Source of the DNA: Sulfurimonas sp.
GTDB taxonomy: Bacteria > Campylobacterota > Campylobacteria > Campylobacterales > Sulfurimonadaceae
DNA length: 5,219 bases
Direction: 5' to 3'
Assembly: GCA_030646745.1 (NCBI GenBank)
Contig: JAUSKV010000241.1
Location: 1 to 5,219 of the forward strand
Below the pieces are notes generated by a model, which had not been told where the DNA came from, made no database searches, and saw only the letters and a program-made list of their open reading frames with translations. Below are positions 1 to 5,219 of this stretch, one piece after another. A program made the position numbers and the translations under genes. Position 1 is the first letter of the stretch, and each line of letters opens with the position of its first letter.

Positions 1-139
1 TCCGTTTTCTACCTTTACTGCCCGAAGCGGAGTAACAAAAAGCATTAAAGAGAGTGGCGGAACCTACAGTGGTTATCCACTTATGGAACATCGTGAGTGG
101 AGACGCTTGCAAGGTAAAATTGCAAAATTAAATTCTTAA
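1..139 (+). CDS. lpxD: LpxD-type UDP-3-O-acylglucosamine N-acyltransferase, C-terminal fragment (cut by window edge)
   Basis: Only the last 45 codons are visible, read from base 2 to the TAA at 137-139; the start lies outside the window. The visible peptide contains ARSGVTKSIKESG and YPLMEH, the same C-terminal signature as the complete LpxD immediately downstream, with 31 of 45 aligned residues identical. In LpxD this part follows the hexapeptide-repeat barrel and forms the C-terminal helices that contribute to the acyl-donor (acyl carrier protein) side of the trimer. The enzyme transfers a 3-hydroxyacyl chain to the 2-amino group of UDP-3-O-acylglucosamine in lipid A synthesis, in the cytosol. 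The gene is separated by only 11 bases from the next lpxD and is probably in the same operon. The catalytic histidine is outside the window, so activity cannot be judged. The end of this frame is intact, so this is a cut by the window and not evidence of a pseudogene. Confidence 0.85.
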   Translation, partial: PFSTFTARSGVTKSIKESGGTYSGYPLMEHREWRRLQGKIAKLNS

Positions 140-150
140 AGGATTTCATT

Positions 151-1101
151 ATGGATTTAAAAGAAATAGCGCTCATTATCGGAGCAGAACTTATTGGTGA
201 AAATTTTGAAGTGAGTGGCATGAACACGCTCAAAGATGCTTGTAAATCTGAAATATCTTTTGTATCAAACTCCAAATATATAAAAGAGATTCAAGATACA
301 AATGCCTGTGCTATTATTGTTGACAAAAATACAAAAGAGTTTGTTCCTGAGGGATGCACAGCTCTAGTTGTTGATTTTGTTTACTGGCAGATGGCAACAC
401 TCACAAAATACTTTGCGCCAAACATAGAGGATGAAACGCTTGCCTCAGCAAAGATAGGCGAGGGGAGTAAAGTTTCATCCAAAGCAGAGATAGCTAATGG
501 CGCTATCATCGGTAAAAACTGCATTATTATGGCGCATGTTTACATCGGTACAAACTCCGTCATCGGTGACAACACCATTATATATCCAAGTGTTACCGTT
601 TACAGAGATTGTAAAATCGGAGCAAATTGTATTATTCATTCAAACGCAACCATAGGAGGCGATGGTTTTGGATTTGCAACAAACAAGATGGGTGAACACA
701 AGAAGATTTATCAAAACGGAAATGTCATAATTGAAGATGATGTCGAAATCGGAAACTCTACAGCAATAGACAGAGCCGCATTTGCCACAACACTCATCAA
801 AAAAGGTGTTCACATAGATAATCTTGTGCAAATAGGGCACAACTGCATTATAGGTGAATATAGTGTTATTGTTGCTCAAGCCGGAATATCAGGCTCAACT
901 ACCATGGGTAGAAATGTTGTAATGGGCGGGCAGAGTGCTGCCGCCGGACATCTTTCCATCGCTCCATTCACAACGATGGCAGCGAGAAGCGGAGTGACAA
1001 AAAGCATCAAAGAAAGCGGCTTAACATTTTCAGGATTTCCTTTGATGGAGCATAAATTGTGGCTCAAACTTCAGGCGAAAATCGCTAAATTCATAAAATA
1101 A
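151..1101 (+). CDS. lpxD: UDP-3-O-(3-hydroxyacyl)glucosamine N-acyltransferase LpxD (complete, second tandem copy)
   Basis: This 316-residue protein has the full LpxD layout. Residues 1 to about 100 form the uridine-binding N-terminal domain, with F37 and Y43 spaced like the uracil-stacking pair of characterised LpxD proteins. Residues of about 100-280 are hexapeptide repeats of a left-handed beta-helix, including GGDGFGFA and IEDDVEIG. A helical C-terminus follows. The likely catalytic base is H230 in DNLVQIGHN, and H267 in AAGHLSI is the second conserved histidine. It adds the N-linked 3-hydroxyacyl chain from acyl carrier protein in lipid A synthesis, acting as a cytosolic trimer. E. coli LpxD has 341 residues, so this is a normal, slightly short version. 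The ATG at 151 is supported by AAAGGA at 138-143, seven bases upstream, which overlaps the stop of the preceding lpxD. The protein sequence looks fully functional; why a second copy exists cannot be told from sequence. Confidence 0.93.
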   Translation: MDLKEIALIIGAELIGENFEVSGMNTLKDACKSEISFVSNSKYIKEIQDTNACAIIVDKNTKEFVPEGCTALVVDFVYWQMATLTKYFAPNIEDETLASAKIGEGSKVSSKAEIANGAIIGKNCIIMAHVYIGTNSVIGDNTIIYPSVTVYRDCKIGANCIIHSNATIGGDGFGFATNKMGEHKKIYQNGNVIIEDDVEIGNSTAIDRAAFATTLIKKGVHIDNLVQIGHNCIIGEYSVIVAQAGISGSTTMGRNVVMGGQSAAAGHLSIAPFTTMAARSGVTKSIKESGLTFSGFPLMEHKLWLKLQAKIAKFIK

Positions 1102-1127
1102 AATCAGATGAATAATTCATCTGATTT
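1101..1127. terminator. Perfect 12-bp inverted repeat after lpxD; possible terminator or leader hairpin
   Basis: AAATCAGATGAA at 1101-1112 is exactly complementary to TTCATCTGATTT at 1116-1127, with a TAA loop. The first base is the last base of the lpxD stop codon. On the + strand only the three T of the stem follow before AGTAAG, so it is a poor classical Rho-independent terminator in that direction. Read on the - strand the stem is followed by a T-rich stretch (TTTATTTTATG), so it may stop antisense or read-through transcription instead. It ends 9 bases before the start codon of the next gene, so it could also protect the lpxD mRNA end or influence translation of that gene. The structure is seen directly; the function is inferred. 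Confidence 0.5.
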
Positions 1128-1136
1128 AGTAAGCAG

Positions 1137-1706
1137 ATGATTGTACATCACAAACTCCTTAAACATTATCCACTTCAGGGTAAAAAGAGACTCATCATCG
1201 GTACTTTTAACCCTGATGTAACATGTAACAACGCAGAGTTTTTTTACGGACGAGCAAAAAACTTCTTTTGGGTACTCCTTCCTGAAATATTTAATGAAGT
1301 GAACCTCAAAGGGGATGTGGCGGCACAAAAAGAGTTTTTAGTTAAACATGAAATTGAGCTCACCGACCTTATTATTTCGGTGGAGATAGATGAGCGTGAC
1401 ATCTGCAACTATGGCGATGACAAACTTGAAAATGTCATAGAGTGGAATACCGATGACATCTTAAAAACTCTGGCATGTGAAAACACACAAGAGGTCTATT
1501 TCACAAGAAAGTCGTTTGATAAAAGCGTTGCTAGAATAAAAGATGAGATATTTAAGATAAAAGAGTTCTGCGAATCACATGCCATAAAATTTAATTTTTT
1601 GCCGACTCCCTCACGCTTTTATAACGATAAAAAAGTGTATGAGTGGAGAGAAGCTTTTGGCATCATGCGGATAGAAGAGGGATGTATGCAAACAATGGAT
1701 GATTGA
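1137..1706 (+). CDS. Uracil-DNA glycosylase superfamily protein (resembles the MUG / hypoxanthine-DNA glycosylase branch)
   Basis: This 189-residue protein carries the pattern of small single-domain DNA glycosylases. GTFNP at residues 22-26 follows a hydrophobic strand and occupies the place of motif 1. YGR and NFFW at 37-45 match the FYYG...N.FW block of the deoxyinosine/uracil glycosylase branch. LPTPSR at 155-160, before a C-terminal tryptophan-containing helix, fits the second DNA-binding motif (usually LP.[ST]SP). Such enzymes flip out and excise deaminated or mismatched bases and leave an abasic site. Its substrate cannot be assigned: motif 1 reads GTFNP, not the canonical family-1 form, and the superfamily has several specificities. 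The start is the only in-frame ATG after a stop at 1122-1124. There is no good Shine-Dalgarno sequence, only TAAG close upstream, so translation may be weak or coupled. It is 35 bases after lpxD on the same strand, separated by a hairpin; I see no functional link to lipid A. Confidence 0.7.
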   Translation: MIVHHKLLKHYPLQGKKRLIIGTFNPDVTCNNAEFFYGRAKNFFWVLLPEIFNEVNLKGDVAAQKEFLVKHEIELTDLIISVEIDERDICNYGDDKLENVIEWNTDDILKTLACENTQEVYFTRKSFDKSVARIKDEIFKIKEFCESHAIKFNFLPTPSRFYNDKKVYEWREAFGIMRIEEGCMQTMDD

Positions 1707-1886
1707 CAAGAGAGTATCAAACTCCATCAAAACTCAAAAAAACAATATTTGATTTAAGTTTCTTTTGCAAGCTTCACAAAGAGATGTTTAGTAATGTATG
1801 GAGTTGAGCAGGAGAGTTTCGCACAACTCAAACTTCAACAGGAATAAGCGCAAATGTAATTCATCAACATCATTTTTTCTGCTGAT

Positions 1887-3128
1887 TTATAACTTTTTAA
1901 AGTAAGATAAGTGGTAACTGCTTGATGGCGACCACATCATCCAGCCGTTTGTTTTTATCTCTTCAGCAGCTCTAACCTGCTCATTTACTTCAAATTTTCC
2001 ATAAATTCTTTTTTTGTGTGCATAATCTTTGAAGTATTGTAGCCATGGTCTCACTCTTTTTGGATCAACTAGATTGTCTATATGTTTTATGCTTCTGTAG
2101 ATGACGGCATAAGGATATTCTGAGGGATATTGAAAATTAAATGAACCGCTCGCAAATCCGGATGGATAGAGCATCGGGGCAAGGTAGTCAGCATGTTGCG
2201 CCAAAGAAGAAACTGTTTGTCCTATGTTATTGTCATCATCCGTCCAACAGATATTTCCATAAGTGTCCGCCGAAATAAAAACACCATATTTTCTGAGTTC
2301 ATTTTGTGCTTCATCCAGAAATTCACCTATTGCTTTGATTCTGTTTTCTTGATTACACTCCTTCGAATATTGAAGTCCTTCTCTTGTAGGAAAGCGGATA
2401 TAATCAAAGTTTATCTCATCAAAGCCGACTTTTGCAGCATCCTCTGCAATAGATAGTGCATATTTATGGGCTCTTTTGTCAAAAGGGTCAACCCATGCCA
2501 TGCCATCTCCATCTCTCCAAATTTTGCCATCTTTATCTGCAACTGCGTAGCTAGGATTATTTATAGCTTGCAACTCATCTTTAAATGTCACGATTCTGGC
2601 AATTGTATAAATATTTTTCTGTTTCATAAGAGCCATGAACTCATCCATATTTTTTATGGTTCTGTTACTCCATGCGCCGTAACTGTTTGCTTGCTCAAAA
2701 CCAGTTTTATACGAAGTTGAGCCATACTCATTTTTCACATCTACTACAATTGCATTTAGCTCTTTTTCATCTATGATTTGAAGAAGTTTTTTTAATGTTT
2801 TTGAGTTTATGTTTGCGCCCCAGAAGGTTAGGTAGAGAGCTTTTACATTAATCGGTTCAATTTTGAATTGTGTGGTTTTTAAATCCTTCTCGATTTCATA
2901 CGGCCTATACCCATATGCTTTAATATGAAAGATTTTTTCGTTACTTTGTATCGTAAATGAGCCATTTTCATCACTTTTTACGCTTTGTTTAGAATCGCTG
3001 ACTATTGCTTCATTTATAGGCTTTAAACTGTTTTTATCAACTACGACACCGTTAAAAGAAGCGAAGAGCAGTGCTTGAAAAAGTATGAAGAGTGTTGTAG
3101 CTGTTGTGAAAAAATCTTTTTTAATCAT
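1887..3128 (-). CDS. Exported putative glycoside hydrolase: carboxypeptidase-regulatory-like domain plus DUF4015 barrel
   Basis: The 413-residue product starts with a signal peptide: KK at residues 3-4, a hydrophobic core at about 11-22, and likely cleavage after A23. Residues of about 25-90 look like a carboxypeptidase regulatory-like beta-sandwich (GVVVDKNSLKPINEA, DENGSFTI, AYGYRPYEI). From about 96 to 405 it matches the DUF4015 putative glycosyl hydrolase family, a TIM barrel: VKALYLTFWG, AIVVDVKNEYG, VDPFDKRAH, GFDEINFDYIRFP (E238 and D242 are candidate acidic catalytic residues), ISADTYG, DYLAPMLYPSGF, and GWMMWSPSSSY near the end. The product is probably periplasmic or surface-associated and may act on a polysaccharide; the substrate is unknown. 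Its ATG follows the stop of the Mur-like gene by 4 bases, and the GGA of that gene's last codons is the only ribosome-binding candidate, so translation is probably coupled. It is the last gene of the metG transcript. Family assignment is fairly sure; enzymatic activity is inferred. Confidence 0.8.
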   Translation of the reverse strand: MIKKDFFTTATTLFILFQALLFASFNGVVVDKNSLKPINEAIVSDSKQSVKSDENGSFTIQSNEKIFHIKAYGYRPYEIEKDLKTTQFKIEPINVKALYLTFWGANINSKTLKKLLQIIDEKELNAIVVDVKNEYGSTSYKTGFEQANSYGAWSNRTIKNMDEFMALMKQKNIYTIARIVTFKDELQAINNPSYAVADKDGKIWRDGDGMAWVDPFDKRAHKYALSIAEDAAKVGFDEINFDYIRFPTREGLQYSKECNQENRIKAIGEFLDEAQNELRKYGVFISADTYGNICWTDDDNNIGQTVSSLAQHADYLAPMLYPSGFASGSFNFQYPSEYPYAVIYRSIKHIDNLVDPKRVRPWLQYFKDYAHKKRIYGKFEVNEQVRAAEEIKTNGWMMWSPSSSYHLSYFKKL

Positions 3129-3132
3129 AAAA

Positions 3133-4134
3133 TTAGTCCATAAAATTTAAAGTCAATTGTATATGTTTTATGGGTTGTTTAATTAATATACTTTTATCAA
3201 CGCCGGCAATAAGAGCAAAATGAAAACTGCTGTTGTTAAGTATTTCAAGAATTTCTTTCTCATTATTATAAACGAATAGAGTATCCATCCCCTCACTCTC
3301 TATTGTTTGTGGAATAATAAATATTACTTTTGCCCAATTTGCCTGCTTTTGTAAAAAAATCATCTCCTCCTTTATAAGAGAAAAATTTGGTTCAAAAATC
3401 AGTACTTTGTCGCTTGTTCCAAACTCTTTTATCTCAAATTTTTTGTTTGTAAAAACCGCTTCAAAGTGTTCTATCGGCGTAAATTTTTTGAGTCTAAAGT
3501 TTATTTTTAAATTTTTAAAGAGATAGAGTAGCTCCTCTAAATAGGGCATAAAAAAGGGAGAAATGAGTTGTCTTTCATAAAAAATATTGTCATAGATAAA
3601 AGATGTCTCAAAGAGAGTTTGTTCCATAACTGTGATAGCTTCTATCTCCATTTTTGGAAGTGTTTGGATGTTAGTAAATATGTCTTCAGACAAAAGAGCA
3701 GGGCAAAAGAGTAAAACCGATTTTGGCTCCACTTGCCAGAGAGTTTTTGAGATTGATTTTATATCGCCGCCCAGAGCCATAAAATTTGGTTCGGTAATCA
3801 CTTGAAGAGCCAGTTTGAGTATAATCTCGTTGCACTCATACACAACGACCTCTTTTTCTATAAGCCTATAACGAAGCAGTCTCTTGAGTGCATCCTCAAC
3901 ATCTTCAACTTTTATCCAAGCAATCTCGTTGTCACTCATCTGTGTCGGTTTATCAAAAATAATTCCGTATGCACCGTTTAAAATAGCTGTTTGAATCATA
4001 TTCTCTTCATAGGCAATAAAAAGGTCACCCCTTTTTATCTTATTTGCCTCAATAACAATATTTTCAAAACTATTTACAAATGGCTCATTTATTAGTTTGC
4101 CATAAGTAAGTGCAAGGATATTTTCAAGTCTCAT
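3133..4134 (-). CDS. Mur ligase-like (MurF-like) protein lacking the ATP-binding P-loop; function unknown
   Basis: The 333-residue cytosolic-looking protein has no signal peptide or membrane segment. Residues of about 20-85 resemble the N-terminal UDP-binding domain of MurE/MurF: a run equivalent to 'D.R.i..GDLFvAi', then AILNGAYGIIFDKP, then WIKVEDVEDALKRLLRYR. Where a Mur ligase has its G..GKT P-loop, about residues 95-112, this protein reads VVVYECNEIILKLAL, so the nucleotide-binding lysine motif is missing. NFMALGGDIKSISKTLW (117-133) sits where MurF has the segment just after the P-loop. HFEAVF...KVLIFEPN (223-250) lies where MurF has its GR...DD.YNANP region, but those residues are not kept either. 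At 333 residues it is well short of the roughly 450 typical of MurF. It is most likely a catalytically dead relative that binds a UDP-muramyl-type ligand or a partner protein, but this is inferred from weak resemblance. It overlaps metG by ATGA and sits 4 bases before the glycosidase gene. Confidence 0.6.
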   Translation of the reverse strand: MRLENILALTYGKLINEPFVNSFENIVIEANKIKRGDLFIAYEENMIQTAILNGAYGIIFDKPTQMSDNEIAWIKVEDVEDALKRLLRYRLIEKEVVVYECNEIILKLALQVITEPNFMALGGDIKSISKTLWQVEPKSVLLFCPALLSEDIFTNIQTLPKMEIEAITVMEQTLFETSFIYDNIFYERQLISPFFMPYLEELLYLFKNLKINFRLKKFTPIEHFEAVFTNKKFEIKEFGTSDKVLIFEPNFSLIKEEMIFLQKQANWAKVIFIIPQTIESEGMDTLFVYNNEKEILEILNNSSFHFALIAGVDKSILIKQPIKHIQLTLNFMD

Positions 4135-5219
4135 CCAATCGGTGTGCCCGCTTTTTTAGGTTTTTCCGGTCTTATTAAACATAAACCATCTTCATCTTTG
4201 GCAGCAAGAAGCATTCCCTCAGATATCATTCCCATAAGTTTTGCAGGTTTTAGGTTTGCAACTACGCAAACTTGGGTGTTTAAAAGAGACTCAGCACTGT
4301 AAAACTCCCTTATTCCTGCTAAAACTTGTTTGATTACGCCATTGCCCAAATCAACCTGAAGTTTCAGAAGTTTTTTACTTTTTGGAACTTCCTCAGCCTC
4401 GATAACAACACCAACCTTAAGAGATGTTTCAAAAAATTGACCTATCTCGATTAGGTTGTCTTCCTCTTTTGCAGCAACGGTAACATTTTTTTTGTCATCT
4501 TCTTGTTTGTTTGGTTCCGCAGCAGGAGCCTCTGGCATTAGAGGTTCCTCAACACGAGGAAAAAGTGGCGGAACTACTTTGATATTAAATAGTTTTAGCA
4601 GTTTTTTGTCCAAAATGAGCTCTTTATAGCTCGAATTGTCTATTGTGAAGTTGAGTGCATCCGCTACAATATTTGTAGTTTTTGGCATAACAGGGGAGAG
4701 CATAATAGAGGCTTTTGCCAAAATATTTGCAACAAGAGCAACAGTTGCAAGCGCCTCATCTTTTTTATCTTCTTTCATTTTGACCCAAGGAGCATGCTCT
4801 TCTATGGCTTTGTTTCCTATAGAAAAGAGCTTCCAAAGTTCTTCTAAATATCTATGCGTTTGTAGGTTTTCCATGTAGGTATCGAGAGAATCTAAAACTA
4901 TATTCATAGAATCAATCTCTTTTTTATGGAACTTTTCTACATCCACGCTGTTTATCTCATATTCTGAATATTTTCCGCTCATACCGATGATACGGTTTAA
5001 AAGATTTCCCAAATCGTTACTAAGTTCAGAGTTTATTCTGTCGATAAATGCGCGTTGAGAAAAGTCGCCGTCTTGACCAAATGGAACTTCTCTGAGCATA
5101 AAATATCTTAAGTTTTCAGCTCCATAAACATCTGCAACCTCTTTAGGTGCGATTACATTGCCTTTTGATTTGGACATTTTTTCACCGTCTCTTGTCCACC
5201 AGCCATGTGCGCCAATGCG
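4131..5219 (-). CDS. metG: Methionyl-tRNA synthetase, C-terminal 362 residues (N-terminus outside window)
   Basis: The enzyme charges tRNA-Met with methionine in the cytosol. The frame runs to the window edge: 14 codons before the first visible ATG at 5177 read RIGAHGWWTRDGEK, so that ATG is the M of the KMSKSKGN active-site loop and not a start codon. Domains, numbered from the first visible residue, are: KMSKS loop at 14-18; helical anticodon-binding domain at about 55-205; a charged Pro/Ala/Glu/Lys linker at about 225-256; and a Trbp111/EMAPII-like OB-fold tRNA-binding domain at about 257-355 (ETSLKVGVV, LQVDLGNG, LAGIREFY, VANLKPAKLMG, SEGMLLAA), which dimerises MetRS. N72 and R76 (NLLNR) and W145 (HAPWV) match the E. 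coli anticodon-reading residues N391, R395 and W461. The first 280 or so residues, with the HIGH motif, are outside. The stop overlaps the next start by ATGA, so metG leads a coupled transcript. Confidence 0.96.
   Translation of the reverse strand, partial: RIGAHGWWTRDGEKMSKSKGNVIAPKEVADVYGAENLRYFMLREVPFGQDGDFSQRAFIDRINSELSNDLGNLLNRIIGMSGKYSEYEINSVDVEKFHKKEIDSMNIVLDSLDTYMENLQTHRYLEELWKLFSIGNKAIEEHAPWVKMKEDKKDEALATVALVANILAKASIMLSPVMPKTTNIVADALNFTIDNSSYKELILDKKLLKLFNIKVVPPLFPRVEEPLMPEAPAAEPNKQEDDKKNVTVAAKEEDNLIEIGQFFETSLKVGVVIEAEEVPKSKKLLKLQVDLGNGVIKQVLAGIREFYSAESLLNTQVCVVANLKPAKLMGMISEGMLLAAKDEDGLCLIRPEKPKKAGTPIG

Noticed and set aside
26..1018. Repeated DNA between the two lpxD copies as a recombination-prone direct repeat
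   Set aside because: Protein similarity is high but exact DNA matches are only about 8-11 bases long, too short to favour homologous recombination.
640..1067. Two open frames on the - strand opposite lpxD (640-879 and 876-1067)
   Set aside because: They lie entirely antisense to strongly conserved LpxD hexapeptide and active-site coding sequence, resemble no family, and have cysteine-rich or low-quality composition typical of shadow frames.
1104..1328. Open frame on the - strand opposite the start of the glycosylase gene
   Set aside because: It runs through the hairpin and opposite the conserved GTFNP and NFFW motifs of the + strand gene; no family resemblance is seen.
1716..1735. Imperfect direct repeat ATCAAACTC / ATCAAAACTC as a possible regulatory or mobile-element site
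   Set aside because: It is only two short A-rich units in AT-rich DNA, without a third copy, flanking duplication or inverted ends.
2193..2720. Two open frames on the + strand opposite the glycosidase gene (2193-2456 and 2466-2720)
   Set aside because: They are antisense to the DUF4015 barrel, whose motifs run through the whole stretch. Neither has a ribosome-binding site or a recognisable domain.
4636..4878. Open frame on the + strand opposite metG
   Set aside because: It is antisense to the conserved MetRS anticodon-binding domain, and its Ala/Ser/Ile-rich translation is a by-product of that coding strand.
4131..5177. Taking the ATG at 5177 as the start of a 348-residue protein
   Set aside because: The frame stays open to the window edge, and the 14 codons before this ATG encode conserved MetRS sequence ending in the K of KMSKS. 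The gene is cut by the window, not started there.

Overview
The window looks like chromosomal sequence from a member of the Campylobacterota (Epsilonproteobacteria), most likely a Sulfurimonas-like organism. This is an inference from the AT-rich base composition, the very short intergenic gaps, the Lys/Ile/Asn-rich proteins, and a MetRS of epsilonproteobacterial type with a C-terminal tRNA-binding domain. I could not check the taxonomy. Nothing suggests a prophage, insertion sequence, CRISPR array or plasmid.

Left block, + strand: the last 45 codons of one lpxD-type acyltransferase run into the window. Only 11 bases later a complete second lpxD begins (151-1101). The two are clearly paralogues: 31 of 45 comparable C-terminal residues are identical, but the third codon positions are well scrambled. 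A perfect 12-bp hairpin starts on the last base of the second lpxD stop codon. A small gene at 1137-1706 starts just after it and encodes a protein of the uracil-DNA glycosylase superfamily. A 180-base stretch without a convincing gene separates this block from the convergent block on the other strand.

Right block, - strand, read right to left: the C-terminal 362 residues of methionyl-tRNA synthetase (metG) enter from the window edge. MetG overlaps by 4 bases (ATGA) a 333-residue protein that looks like a shortened, P-loop-less Mur ligase (MurF-like). That gene is followed after 4 bases by a secreted protein with a carboxypeptidase-regulatory-like domain and a DUF4015-type putative glycoside hydrolase barrel. 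The spacing implies one transcript, with its promoter beyond the right edge.

Taken together the window is mostly cell-envelope and housekeeping: lipid A acylation on one side, and on the other a tRNA synthetase co-transcribed with two proteins that plausibly relate to the wall or to polysaccharide. The points most worth following up are the tandem lpxD pair, the Mur-like protein that has lost its ATP-binding motif, the glycosidase coupled to it, and the hairpin that could compete for the start codon of the glycosylase gene. I see no clearly new multi-gene system.
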